Shown piece by piece: positions 17,779 through 26,421 of a DNA stretch of 43,691 nt. The number at the start of each line of letters is the position of its first letter. The first letter of the stretch is position 1. This DNA comes from UBA1275 sp002323515 (GTDB lineage: Bacteria > Bacteroidota > Rhodothermia > Balneolales > Balneolaceae), in the NCBI GenBank assembly GCA_964007875.1, contig CAXGAH010000020.1, positions 1 through 43,691 of the forward strand, given 5' to 3'. The notes under the pieces were generated by a model. It ran no database searches. It was not told where the DNA came from and was given only the letters and a program-made list of their open reading frames with translations. A program made the translations under genes and the position numbers.

Positions 17779-19482
17779 CTAAGATTCCTTAATATCACGC
17801 AAATGAATCTGTATGGATGTGTTGCCATTCCAAGTGTTTTCTTCCAGTTGGTATGCGATGTCGAACTTTTTTCCGTCCCTTACTATGGGCATTAAATCAT
17901 GCATATTAAAGCCAATCGCATCAAATATTGGAGAGCCCTCCTGCTTTAATCGAAGCTTTAAATGCCCATTCCCAACTATGGTCGGTACTCCAACTGTGCT
18001 TAACCCCTTACTGGTAAACAGGGGTTTCGTATTGGCAGGGCCAAATGGTTGAAACTGATGCAGCAATTTCCAAAACTTTCCATCGATCTCTGCCAGGTTT
18101 ATTTCTGCATCAACCAGTAATTCAGCTTCAAAGGAGCTTCCAGAGAGTTCTTTTACTGCCTTGCTATTCATTCGTTTTCGAAACTCTTTTAGCGCGCCAT
18201 CCTTTAGAGTTAAACCAGCCGCGTATTCATGCCCACCAAATTGCTCCAGTAAATCTTCGCACTCCCGAATTGCTTCGTAAATGTTAAATCCACGGATACT
18301 TCTGGCAGAGCCTTTGATCTTTCCATCGACCTCACTTAGCATAATGGCTGGCCTATGATATTGGTCCACCAAACGGGAAGCAACAATGCCTATGACCCCT
18401 AAGTGCCAATCTGGATTAAATAGCACCAGTGCGGATATACGATCCATATTCAGCTGCTCTTCAATCTGTTCGACCGCTTCATTCATTGTGGTAGTATCGG
18501 TATCGCGCCGCTTCGCATTAATTCCTTCCAATTCTAAGGCCATTAAGTTGGCCTCGGGCTCATCCTTGGCAATCAATAATTTCACTGCTGTGGACGCATC
18601 TCCCATCCGGCCCGCTGCATTGATTCTTGGGCCAATGGAAAACACAATTTTTTTGGTATCCAATTCTGCTTGTGGCACCCGTATTAGGTTCATCAGTGCT
18701 TGAATTCCAACTCTCGGGTTAGTTCTGAGCCGCTCTAAGCCAGCCCACATCAATATTCTGTTTTCATCGATAATGGGCACGATATCCGACGCTATGGAAA
18801 CGGCCAGTAGATCCAAATAATCATAAGCTACCTTCGCAGGAAGCCCCAAACGGGCTAGAGTAGCCTGAACCAACTTAAAACCAACACCCGCTCCCGACAA
18901 TCCATCAAATGGGTAGGAGCAGTCTTCTCGTTTAGGGTCTAAGACGGCATAAGCATTGGGCAACGCAACTCCTACTGTATGGTGGTCACATATAATGAGA
19001 TCCATACCCAAGGCCTTAATTTCCTCGGCTTCTTCAATGGCAGTAATACCGCAATCCACCGATACAATGACCTGCGCGCCCATCTCATGAGCATACTGCA
19101 CACCTTCTGGGTTAATCCCGTATCCCTCTTTAAATCGATGGGGAATATAATAGTCCACCACCACTCCGAATTCCTTTAGGAAGGAATAGACAATAGCCGT
19201 TGCGGTGGTACCATCAACATCATAATCCCCGTACACCAGTACTTTTTCATTAGAACGAATAGCTAAGGAAAGACGCTCGGATGCTCGGTCCATATCTTTC
19301 ATTAGAAAAGGATCGTATAATTCGTTTAAGGATGGTCGGAAAAATTGTTTTGCATCTTCAAAGCTTGAAATACCCCGTATTGCCAATAGTCGAGCTATGG
19401 ATTCCGGAACGTTGAGCATCTCCATTAAAGTGGACACAGCTTCCTCCTGTTCCGGCTGTGTAATGACCCAGCGGAATGACAT
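17779..19482 (-). CDS. recJ: Single-stranded-DNA-specific exonuclease RecJ
   Basis: RecJ degrades single-stranded DNA 5' to 3' in recombination and mismatch repair. The 567-residue length is normal. DHH-family metal motifs are present: VYGDYDVDGTTATA (about residues 78-91) and the DHH motif in IICDHHTVG (about 160). The DHHA1 part carries GRMGDAST and the glycine-rich GGHEYAAG. The minus-strand sequence AAAGGA lies about 10 bases before the ATG and looks like a ribosome binding site. It is divergent from the leucine-dehydrogenase gene, and tRNA-Phe follows downstream. Confidence 0.96.
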   Translation of the reverse strand: MSFRWVITQPEQEEAVSTLMEMLNVPESIARLLAIRGISSFEDAKQFFRPSLNELYDPFLMKDMDRASERLSLAIRSNEKVLVYGDYDVDGTTATAIVYSFLKEFGVVVDYYIPHRFKEGYGINPEGVQYAHEMGAQVIVSVDCGITAIEEAEEIKALGMDLIICDHHTVGVALPNAYAVLDPKREDCSYPFDGLSGAGVGFKLVQATLARLGLPAKVAYDYLDLLAVSIASDIVPIIDENRILMWAGLERLRTNPRVGIQALMNLIRVPQAELDTKKIVFSIGPRINAAGRMGDASTAVKLLIAKDEPEANLMALELEGINAKRRDTDTTTMNEAVEQIEEQLNMDRISALVLFNPDWHLGVIGIVASRLVDQYHRPAIMLSEVDGKIKGSARSIRGFNIYEAIRECEDLLEQFGGHEYAAGLTLKDGALKEFRKRMNSKAVKELSGSSFEAELLVDAEINLAEIDGKFWKLLHQFQPFGPANTKPLFTSKGLSTVGVPTIVGNGHLKLRLKQEGSPIFDAIGFNMHDLMPIVRDGKKFDIAYQLEENTWNGNTSIQIHLRDIKES

Positions 19483-19550
19483 AGTTATGGTTTCCTTTAT
19501 TTTTATTTTTATTCATAAGAGGTGCATTGGCTGTCACACCAATTGACCAG

Positions 19551-19570
19551 TTCAAACTATATTGTTTGAA
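19551..19570. promoter_or_regulatory. Inverted repeat in the recJ / leucine dehydrogenase divergent region
   Basis: TTCAAAC at 19551-19557 and GTTTGAA at 19564-19570 are perfect 7-base arms around a 6-base spacer (TATATT). The site lies 69 bases upstream of recJ and 89 bases upstream of the dehydrogenase, a normal place for a dimeric repressor or activator. The factor is unknown. Confidence 0.4.
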
Positions 19571-19659
19571 TTATACTTTATTCCACACTTAGATACTAAG
19601 TAAACCTCGAGGCTTTTTGGTATATTTACGAAAAACTCATCTCCTAAGATCCATCCTTT

Positions 19660-20763
19660 ATGAGCGACGCTTTTACACTGTTCGAAAAAGCTACAGAAAT
19701 TTCCTCCGGGCTTTTTTATACCCCTGTGTACTCACCTGCTACAGCCGCACATGAACAAGTCATTTATTTCAAGGATGAAAAAACAGGGCTTCAAGCTATC
19801 ATCGCCATTCACGATACCACATTTGGACCCTCTTTAGGTGGCGCCAGGATGTGGCCATATCCTAATCTTGACGCCGCTCTGGATGATGTACTCCGGCTTT
19901 CAAAAGGCATGACCTACAAAGCAGCTATTTCCGGACTTAATCAAGGAGGAGGAAAAGCGGTCATCATAGGAGATTCAAGAACCGATAAATCCGAGGAACT
20001 GTTTCGAGCCTTCGGACGATGTGTAGATTTTCTAGCTGGGCAATACATTACCGCTGAGGATGTGGGTATGGACGAAGAAAATATGGCTTGGGTGCATCAA
20101 GAGACCCCTCACGTTACCGGACTACCAAAGCATTTAGGCGGTAGTGGTGATCCCTCTCCCTTTACTGCGCTTGGAGTTTACGTAAGCATGAAGGCCTCAA
20201 TGCAATACGCAACAGGCCAAAATAGTTTGGAAGGAAAGAAAATCGCCGTACAAGGAGCCGGACATGTGGCGTCCTATTTAGCTAAGCACCTCCAAAAAGA
20301 AGGCGCAATACTCTATATTTCTGACATATATCCCGAAAAGGCCAAACAACTGGCTGCAGAAGTAGGGGCAGAGATCCTTGCTCCTGAACATATTCTTTCC
20401 CACCGGGTCGACATACTAAGCCCCTGCGCACTAGGCGGGGTGATCAATGACGATACGCTGGACCATTTAGCTTGTGACTTTATCGTGGGTGGCGCAAATA
20501 ATATCCTCCGCGAAGAAGTGCACGGCCAACGATTGAAAGAAAGATCCATCCTTTACGCACCCGATTATGTGGTAAATGCAGGGGGTATCATTAATATTTC
20601 GAACGAAATAGGCGGGTACAATCCCGAAAGAGCTGCCGAACAAACACGCGAAATTTATCACACCCTGATAGAGGTCTTTGACTACGCAAAAACTCACAAT
20701 CTAACCCCTAATTTAGCGAGTAACCAACTTGTAAAACAGCGTTTAGCCAACGCTCAAAAATAA
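19660..20763 (+). CDS. Leucine dehydrogenase-type amino acid dehydrogenase
   Basis: The 367-residue protein belongs to the Glu/Leu/Phe/Val dehydrogenase family, which interconverts branched-chain or aromatic amino acids and their 2-oxo acids with NAD. The substrate loop GPSLGGARMWPYPN, the LSKGMTYKAAISGLNQGGGK block with both conserved lysines, and the cofactor loop QGAGHVASYLAKHL are visible. The length fits leucine dehydrogenase rather than the longer glutamate enzymes. Exact substrate preference cannot be read from sequence. hslO begins 2 bases after the stop, so the two form one transcription unit. Confidence 0.9.
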   Translation: MSDAFTLFEKATEISSGLFYTPVYSPATAAHEQVIYFKDEKTGLQAIIAIHDTTFGPSLGGARMWPYPNLDAALDDVLRLSKGMTYKAAISGLNQGGGKAVIIGDSRTDKSEELFRAFGRCVDFLAGQYITAEDVGMDEENMAWVHQETPHVTGLPKHLGGSGDPSPFTALGVYVSMKASMQYATGQNSLEGKKIAVQGAGHVASYLAKHLQKEGAILYISDIYPEKAKQLAAEVGAEILAPEHILSHRVDILSPCALGGVINDDTLDHLACDFIVGGANNILREEVHGQRLKERSILYAPDYVVNAGGIINISNEIGGYNPERAAEQTREIYHTLIEVFDYAKTHNLTPNLASNQLVKQRLANAQK

Positions 20764-20765
20764 TC

Positions 20766-21674
20766 ATGAGTATTACTAAAGAAGACTTCCTATTCAAAGA
20801 CCGAATAGTTAAAGGAATGACCAAAGACGGACATTTTAAACTCTCTGTGGTCAAAACAACAGCGCTAGTTAAAGAAGCCAGAGACCGGCATGGTTTATCC
20901 CTGCTAGCTACCGTAATTCTAGGTAAAACACTAACAGCTGCGGCTTTATTAGCTTCCGAATTAAAAAAGGAAGAACGCATACAAATTCGGCTAGACGGTA
21001 GTGGTCCCCTACAATATGTAGTTGCAGAAGCGAACAGTTTAGGAGAGGTTCGAGGATATGTAGGGAATCCTAGCGCCGAATTAGCCTACGATGACCCGGA
21101 TGTATCGTTGTCCGACGGTATAAGCTTAGGTGTGCTCAGCTTAACCAAGGTGCTCTACAATGAGGCAGAACCCAGAACCAGTTCTATAGAATTAATTGCT
21201 GGGGATGTAACCCGAGATATTGCTCACTATTTAGCACAATCCGAGCAGGTTCCTTCTGCGGTCATGCTGGATATAGGAATTACAGAGGACGGCGCCATAT
21301 CCGAAGCTGGAGGCCTTCTTCTGCAGCGACTTCCCGACGCACCAGATGGACAAATTGATATGCTCCAAGAGCGTTTGGCTTCATTTCAACCCATCGATCA
21401 ATTGCTCTCGGAAAAATTATACATTGATGATATTATGCACCGTTCCGTCTCGCCTATACAGGTAAAAGAGCTTGGTCGGAATCCTGTCGATTTCTTTTGT
21501 CGATGCAGTCGTAAGCGATTTTTAGGGGCATTGACAATGCTTAGTCTTGAAGATTTAAAAGATCTAGAAGATGAAGGGCAAGAAATCGTTTGTCATTTTT
21601 GTAACAACAAAGAGTACATCTCTACTCAGGAAATCCGAGGATTAATCACCAAGGCAAAAGCGCAGCGCAATTAA
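20766..21674 (+). CDS. hslO: Redox-regulated chaperone Hsp33
   Basis: Hsp33 is a cytoplasmic holdase that is activated when oxidation releases zinc from four cysteines. Here the C-terminal CxC (FFCRCSRKRF) and CxxC (CHFCNNKEY) motifs are intact. The N-terminal core shows VLGKTLTAAALLASELKKEE and LDGSGPLQYV, typical of the family, and 302 residues is normal length. It starts 2 bases after the leucine dehydrogenase stop. Its stop overlaps the stop of the convergent Fe-S carrier gene by four bases. Confidence 0.95.
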   Translation: MSITKEDFLFKDRIVKGMTKDGHFKLSVVKTTALVKEARDRHGLSLLATVILGKTLTAAALLASELKKEERIQIRLDGSGPLQYVVAEANSLGEVRGYVGNPSAELAYDDPDVSLSDGISLGVLSLTKVLYNEAEPRTSSIELIAGDVTRDIAHYLAQSEQVPSAVMLDIGITEDGAISEAGGLLLQRLPDAPDGQIDMLQERLASFQPIDQLLSEKLYIDDIMHRSVSPIQVKELGRNPVDFFCRCSRKRFLGALTMLSLEDLKDLEDEGQEIVCHFCNNKEYISTQEIRGLITKAKAQRN

Positions 21675-22207
21675 ACGGCAAAGCTTTCACCGCATCCACA
21701 GTTATCGGTAGCATTGGGATTGTCAAACACAAAGCCGCGAGCATCCAGCCCATCGGGATAATCGATACATATCCCTTCTAAGTACATCAGATGTTCTTCT
21801 TTTACGATAATCTCAACATTAAAACTGGCATATACTCGATCCTCATCGGTTCGGTGATCCAGGCCTAATTTGTAACTAAGACCTGAGCAGCCACCTCCTT
21901 CTACCGCAACACGCAAATAAAGCTCTGATTCCAAGCCTTCTTGCTCCACTATCTTTTTGACTTGTCGCGCAGCTCGTTCAGTAAGCACAATGGTTCGAGC
22001 GGTTTCTGGATCAAAATCATCTGCATTTTGTAACCCGTTATCCATGAGACTTTGATCGGCGGAGGAACTCTCCGAAGCCTCCTCTTCATCCAAGTCAATT
22101 AATGACGCAATTACGTCATCCAATGAGTCCTGTAATGATTCATCCGCAATGGGCCTGACTTCGCTAGAGCGCCCAGGTTCATTGGCTTTGTTATTCTCTT
22201 GGTTCAT
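21671..22207 (-). CDS. A-type iron-sulfur carrier with long acidic N-terminus
   Basis: The C-terminal part (about residues 70-178) is a HesB/IscA/ErpA-type Fe-S carrier with the three ligand cysteines Cys107 (GGGCSGLSYKLGLD), Cys170 and Cys172 (NCGCGESF). Such proteins hand iron-sulfur clusters to targets such as lipoyl synthase. Family members are usually 105-120 residues. Here about 70 extra residues rich in Asp, Glu and Ser precede the domain. An internal ATG at codon 55 (MDNGLQ) could be the real start, giving 124 residues. The gene is the last of the lpdA-lipB-lipA-plsY-gpsA run and starts 11 bases after the AlbA_2 gene. Confidence 0.9.
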   Translation of the reverse strand: MNQENNKANEPGRSSEVRPIADESLQDSLDDVIASLIDLDEEEASESSSADQSLMDNGLQNADDFDPETARTIVLTERAARQVKKIVEQEGLESELYLRVAVEGGGCSGLSYKLGLDHRTDEDRVYASFNVEIIVKEEHLMYLEGICIDYPDGLDARGFVFDNPNATDNCGCGESFAV

Positions 22208-22218
22208 AATAATGAAAC

Positions 22219-22923
22219 TTACGTAGATTTTACGGAAAATGTGTAGTGTGCTTTGCCGTCTTTTTCGAAGAGGTCTAATACCCCCGCGCTTACCAAATTC
22301 ACCAAAATTTTAGTCGCTCTATAGCTGTTTATATAGGCAACATTGGAAAAATCTGACACAGTAATGACGCTATATTCCTTTAAATAGCGAAACAATATCT
22401 GCTCTTTCTCTCCATATTCAAATGTTACTCCATCAGGCTCTCCGCCCTGCTTGAGAACTTGGATATATTCATCGCTTGCCTCCACACTGGCATCCTCTAC
22501 CCGAACAAATACTTTTCGTAGTTTATTGGACTTTCCTGCCTTCACCTGTACCGGCTTTTCAGGCGATTCAGGCACGCCTACAATAAGGATGTCCCGCTGT
22601 CCCATTTGAAATAATTCAAGGGTAATATCTACTGGGGGAATACATTCTTCTTCGGCTGCTTTTTTTAGCCAAAACTCTTCTTCTAAGTACGTCTCTAATC
22701 CTATAAGTTCTCCCTTATCACTTACTCCAACCAATATGATTCCGCCTTCTGTATTAGCAAAAGCAGCAATTTCACGCGCCAATTTTTCGGGTGATGCGAC
22801 TTTCTGCTTAAATTCCAAAAAAGACGACTCCCCTCGCTCAACCAGATTGGTTAAGTCGACTTTTGACATAGAACTAAGCGTGGTTGTACCCGAATACTTT
22901 AGGTACTGTTCGTATTCCTTCAT
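22219..22923 (-). CDS. AlbA_2 (Schlafen-type) domain protein with winged helix
   Basis: The 234-residue product carries an AlbA_2 domain (formerly AAA_4): GESSFLEFKQKVASPEKLAR, then EIAAFANTEGGIILVGVSD and GLETYLEEEFW. The C-terminal region (about 155-234) looks like a winged helix-turn-helix (LFRYLKEYSVITVSDFSN, RATKILVNLVSAGVL). Such proteins are usually thought to bind nucleic acid and regulate, but the target is unknown here. Its ATG overlaps the gpsA stop by four bases (ATGA), so it is translationally coupled to phospholipid precursor synthesis. A local regulator is possible; nothing in the sequence proves it. Confidence 0.82.
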   Translation of the reverse strand: MKEYEQYLKYSGTTTLSSMSKVDLTNLVERGESSFLEFKQKVASPEKLAREIAAFANTEGGIILVGVSDKGELIGLETYLEEEFWLKKAAEEECIPPVDITLELFQMGQRDILIVGVPESPEKPVQVKAGKSNKLRKVFVRVEDASVEASDEYIQVLKQGGEPDGVTFEYGEKEQILFRYLKEYSVITVSDFSNVAYINSYRATKILVNLVSAGVLDLFEKDGKAHYTFSVKST

Positions 22924-23948
22924 GAATAAATGTCTTGTAATCCTTCTTGCTTAGGATCTCGATTCATCAACTGAGTCATTGCGTCAATAGGATTCACCCC
23001 TTCGAAAAGAACCTGATATACCGCCGAGGTAATGGGCATTTCAACGGAGTTTTTTTGTGCCCAAAGATATACTGCTTGTGTGGTTTTAACGCCTTCGGCT
23101 ACCATTTCCATTCCATCTATAATCTCTTCAAGGCTCTTCCCTTCTCCGATGAGTTGCCCTAAACGGCGGTTACGACTATGAGGAGAGGTACAGGTCACAA
23201 TTAAATCCCCCATACCTGTAAGCCCAGAAAAAGTATCGGTATGCGCCCCAAAACAAGCACCCATACGCTTCATTTCGTGCAATCCTCGTGTAATGAGTGC
23301 CGCTTTGGTGTTATCCCCCCAGCCCGCACCATCAATAACACCGGCGGCAATAGCCATAATATTTTTAACTGAGCCCCCTACTTCCACTCCCGCCACATCA
23401 TTATTCACGTAAATACGGAACATCGGCGTCATACACGTATCCTGAATATAGGTAGCCGTTCGATTAGAATAGGATGTTGCTACAACGGTTGTTGGTTTTT
23501 GATGAGCCACTTCTTCGGCATGGCTCGGCCCGGATAAGACTCCAATCCGATCAGAGCTAATCACGCTATCAAGTACATGGACCAGTACCTGTGACATTGT
23601 TTTAAAGCTATCCTTTTCAATGCCTTTTGATACTGTTATAACGACTTCATTGCCGCTGAGCAAGGGCTTTATGCGACTAGCCATGTCACCTAAGGTATGG
23701 GAGGGTGTGGCGAAGACCAATAAGTCTTTTTCTTGTACAAGCTCCGAAAGCTCCTCTACCGCATAAACCGAATCGGGTAATACTAGATCCGACAAATAAC
23801 TTGGATTTACGTGGTGGGCGTTTATATGCGCAACAATTTCTGGCTCTCTTGCCCAAACATGAACTTGGTTCCCCGCCTCATAGAATACCTTTGCTAAAGC
23901 AGTTCCAAAACTGCCTGCACCAATAATCCCAATACGTTGTTTACTCAT
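22920..23948 (-). CDS. gpsA: NAD(P)-dependent glycerol-3-phosphate dehydrogenase
   Basis: GpsA reduces dihydroxyacetone phosphate to sn-glycerol 3-phosphate, the backbone of phospholipids. The N-terminal dinucleotide loop is IGAGSFGTALAKVF; VSKGIE, GPSHAEEVA, GGSVKNIMAIAAGVIDG with its catalytic lysine, and GLTGMGDLIVTCTS are all present. At 342 residues it is full length. It follows plsY by 9 bases, so product and user of glycerol 3-phosphate are made together. It overlaps the AlbA_2 gene by 4 bases. Confidence 0.97.
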   Translation of the reverse strand: MSKQRIGIIGAGSFGTALAKVFYEAGNQVHVWAREPEIVAHINAHHVNPSYLSDLVLPDSVYAVEELSELVQEKDLLVFATPSHTLGDMASRIKPLLSGNEVVITVSKGIEKDSFKTMSQVLVHVLDSVISSDRIGVLSGPSHAEEVAHQKPTTVVATSYSNRTATYIQDTCMTPMFRIYVNNDVAGVEVGGSVKNIMAIAAGVIDGAGWGDNTKAALITRGLHEMKRMGACFGAHTDTFSGLTGMGDLIVTCTSPHSRNRRLGQLIGEGKSLEEIIDGMEMVAEGVKTTQAVYLWAQKNSVEMPITSAVYQVLFEGVNPIDAMTQLMNRDPKQEGLQDIYS

Positions 23949-23957
23949 AATTAGCTT

Positions 23958-24653
23958 TTAATTCACCTTCGCTGTGCTCGCTTCAGTCTTCGCAAGGGTC
24001 GCTGCCTTAGCACCAACTTTACTTTCTGTGCCCGCCATTAAACGGCCAATATTAGCTTTGTGTTTATAAATGATTCCAAATGCTATAATGGCCGCAAATA
24101 AAATAATACTTCCATCCACATACCACTCCAAAACAAAACGCATAATTAATAAAGTAATGGGATAAATCCCTGTAGCAATGATAGAGGCTAATGAAACATA
24201 CCGAGTGGACCACACAATAAGTCCAAACAAAGTAAACGAAATCCCGATGGATATAGGTTCAATCCCAAAAAGCATTCCACAGGCCGTTGCTGCGCCCTTT
24301 CCTCCTTTAAATCCAGCAAAAACCGGAAACATATGACCACCCACAGCTGCCATCCCACAAGATATAGCGAGAAATGCTTCAACATCCCAATTCGGGGGGG
24401 CCAAAGGTCCACTAAACCAAAGAAAGGCTAAGCCACTAATCCAATATGAGCTGACAAAGCCTTTCATGAAATCCAACACAAACACCATCACCCCAAAAGG
24501 CACTCCTAACACTCGAAATGTATTGGTTGTACCTGCATTTCCGCTTCCGTGTTCTCGTACATCGATTCCTTTAAAACCCTTACCCACCCAAATTGCAGAG
24601 GGTATAGAGCCTAACAAATAACTTATAAAAAGTACCGTTACGGTTGCGGCCAT
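23958..24653 (-). CDS. plsY: Glycerol-3-phosphate acyltransferase PlsY
   Basis: PlsY is the inner-membrane enzyme that transfers an acyl group from acyl phosphate to glycerol 3-phosphate. The three family motifs are visible: SYLLGSIPSAIWVGK near residues 10-25, the HGSGNAGTTNTFRVLG glycine-rich loop, and GHMFPVFAGFKGGKGAATACG. The last 20 or so residues are an alanine- and lysine-rich tail beyond the usual end. It lies directly upstream of gpsA and 40 bases downstream of lipA in the same run. Confidence 0.96.
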   Translation of the reverse strand: MAATVTVLFISYLLGSIPSAIWVGKGFKGIDVREHGSGNAGTTNTFRVLGVPFGVMVFVLDFMKGFVSSYWISGLAFLWFSGPLAPPNWDVEAFLAISCGMAAVGGHMFPVFAGFKGGKGAATACGMLFGIEPISIGISFTLFGLIVWSTRYVSLASIIATGIYPITLLIMRFVLEWYVDGSIILFAAIIAFGIIYKHKANIGRLMAGTESKVGAKAATLAKTEASTAKVN

Positions 24654-24693
24654 TTTAATTCCGACTAATTAATAAACACAGAAGCCTGTAACA

Positions 24694-25569
24694 TTACACG
24701 TGACGCTCGGCATGATACGAAGAACGGACCAAAGGACCACTCTCTACATGTCCAATACCTAAGTGCTCACCGATTTCTTTGTATTCGGCAAACTGATCCG
24801 GATGAATCCAATCTTTCACGGGATGATGCATTTTAGTCGGCTGCATATACTGCCCAATGGTAAGTACGTCTAATTGATGATTCGCGCAATCCTGCATGAG
24901 CTCAATCACTTGCTCTCTGGTTTCACCCAGACCCACCATAATACCTGTTTTAGAACGAATACCTGCTTCTTTTGTGCGCAACAATAAATCCAAAGACCGT
25001 TGATATTTGGCTTGTGGCCGCACTCTTCGGTACAGCGCTGGAACGGTTTCTAAATTATGACTCAACACATCGGGAGGAGTATCCAGCACAATTTGCAAGG
25101 TTTCCCAGTCACCCTTAAAATCGGGAATAAGAGACTCAATGGTCACACCAGGAATTACGCGTCGTAATTCAGTATGGGTAACGGCAAAAATAGGGGCTCC
25201 TCCATCCTTTCGATCATCACGGTTTATGGAAGTTAAAACAACATGTTTTAAGCCCATTTTACGAGCAGCATCGGCTACTCGAAGCGGCTCTTCCCAATCC
25301 AATTCAGCCGGCGGTCTCCCAGTTTTGATCGCACAAAATGCGCACGAGCGGGTACACACATCACCCAGAAGCATAAAAGTAGCCGTTCCAGCTCCCCAGC
25401 ACTCGCCCATGTTAGGACAACGAGCCTCAGAGCAAACCGTATTCAACTTATGCTCATTAATCGTGTCGAGTACTTCTTTAAATTTTTCTCCGGAAGGAAG
25501 CTTTACGCGTAACCAGTCTGGTCTTCTTTGAGTAGTTGCTCGGTCTACTACATTCAATTCTTTAATCAT
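24694..25569 (-). CDS. lipA: Lipoyl synthase
   Basis: LipA is a radical-SAM enzyme that inserts two sulfurs into protein-bound octanoyl groups. Both clusters are supported: the auxiliary cluster motif CSEARCPNMGEC and the radical-SAM motif CTRSCAFC. The C-terminal arginine-serine motif VRSSYHAE, which caps the auxiliary cluster, is also present. At 291 residues it is full length. The ATG at 25569 has AAGGAG seven bases upstream. It follows lipB, its substrate-supplying partner. Confidence 0.98.
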   Translation of the reverse strand: MIKELNVVDRATTQRRPDWLRVKLPSGEKFKEVLDTINEHKLNTVCSEARCPNMGECWGAGTATFMLLGDVCTRSCAFCAIKTGRPPAELDWEEPLRVADAARKMGLKHVVLTSINRDDRKDGGAPIFAVTHTELRRVIPGVTIESLIPDFKGDWETLQIVLDTPPDVLSHNLETVPALYRRVRPQAKYQRSLDLLLRTKEAGIRSKTGIMVGLGETREQVIELMQDCANHQLDVLTIGQYMQPTKMHHPVKDWIHPDQFAEYKEIGEHLGIGHVESGPLVRSSYHAERHV

Positions 25570-25576
25570 AATCTTG

Positions 25577-25582
25577 CTCCTT
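25577..25582 (-). promoter_or_regulatory. Strong Shine-Dalgarno site of lipA
   Basis: Minus-strand AAGGAG lies 7 bases before the lipA ATG at 25569. It is notable because clear Shine-Dalgarno motifs are uncommon before other starts in this window, and it confirms the lipA start. Confidence 0.75.
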
Positions 25583-25631
25583 GCTGAACTGTCCTGTTAC
25601 GGACGGCAATTAAACCTACTTACGGCCCGTC

Positions 25632-25649
25632 ATATGGCATATACCATAT
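25632..25649. promoter_or_regulatory. Near-perfect 18-base palindrome between lipB and lipA
   Basis: ATATGGCATATACCATAT differs from its own reverse complement only at one symmetric pair of positions. It touches the lipB stop and lies 63 bases or more upstream of lipA. No T tract follows on the minus strand, so an operator or processing site is more likely than a terminator. Confidence 0.35.
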
Positions 25650-26398
25650 TAAAAATACGAAATTTTATTGTCTAGTTCTTTGGTGGTACCTGCCCAGTAG
25701 GCTCGCACCTGAAACACTTCTTCAAAGCATTGAACTATTTGTTTTTTAACCGAATCCATGGAGACTTCCGTTCCTAACTCCACCTGCATGCTGGTTACCT
25801 GTTTGTCTTGGATGCCACAGGGGACGATATGGGAAAAGTAATCCAAATTAGTAGCTACATTTAAAGCGAAGCCATGCATGGTTACCCACCTGGAGGACCG
25901 AATACCCATAGCTGCAATTTTACGGTCCTCTAGCCAAACTCCGGTTTGCCCCTCTACCCTACCCGCTTTAAGTCCGTAATGCGCTAAGGCTCTAATAAGG
26001 ACTTCCTCTAAATAGCGAAGATACTTATGTATGTCGGTAAAATGTCGATCCAAATCTAATACTGGGTAGCCCACAATCTGCCCAGGGCCATGGTAGGTAA
26101 TATCCCCTCCACGATCTACTGGAACAAATTCCGCTTCCAGATCATAAAGCTCCGTTACTGAACGCAACAAATGCTCAGCATTCCCACTTTTACCCAAGGT
26201 ATACACATTGGGATGTTCGACAAAAAGCAGCATATCCGCCAAATCGTCGTCGGTATATTGGGTATGTTCAGGGTTTCTCTTTTGCTGAATAAGCGCGACT
26301 TGAAGTTGCTTCTGAATATCCCAAACACTACGATAAGCAACTCGTCCTAGGTCATAAACCTCTAATATAGAACGAGCGTCCGCAGCTTCACCCTTCAT
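25649..26398 (-). CDS. lipB: Octanoyl-ACP:protein octanoyltransferase
   Basis: LipB moves octanoate from acyl carrier protein to lipoyl domains, the substrate for LipA. Diagnostic segments are VDRGGDITYHGPGQIVGYPV, the lysine-bearing DRKIAAMGIRSSRW, and the catalytic cysteine in IVPCGIQDKQVTSM. The length of 249 residues is normal with a short N-terminal extension. It lies 23 bases after lpdA and 79 bases before lipA, the largest gap inside this run. Confidence 0.97.
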   Translation of the reverse strand: MKGEAADARSILEVYDLGRVAYRSVWDIQKQLQVALIQQKRNPEHTQYTDDDLADMLLFVEHPNVYTLGKSGNAEHLLRSVTELYDLEAEFVPVDRGGDITYHGPGQIVGYPVLDLDRHFTDIHKYLRYLEEVLIRALAHYGLKAGRVEGQTGVWLEDRKIAAMGIRSSRWVTMHGFALNVATNLDYFSHIVPCGIQDKQVTSMQVELGTEVSMDSVKKQIVQCFEEVFQVRAYWAGTTKELDNKISYF

Positions 26399-26421
26399 GA
26401 CATTGCCTTTATGTTACCGGC

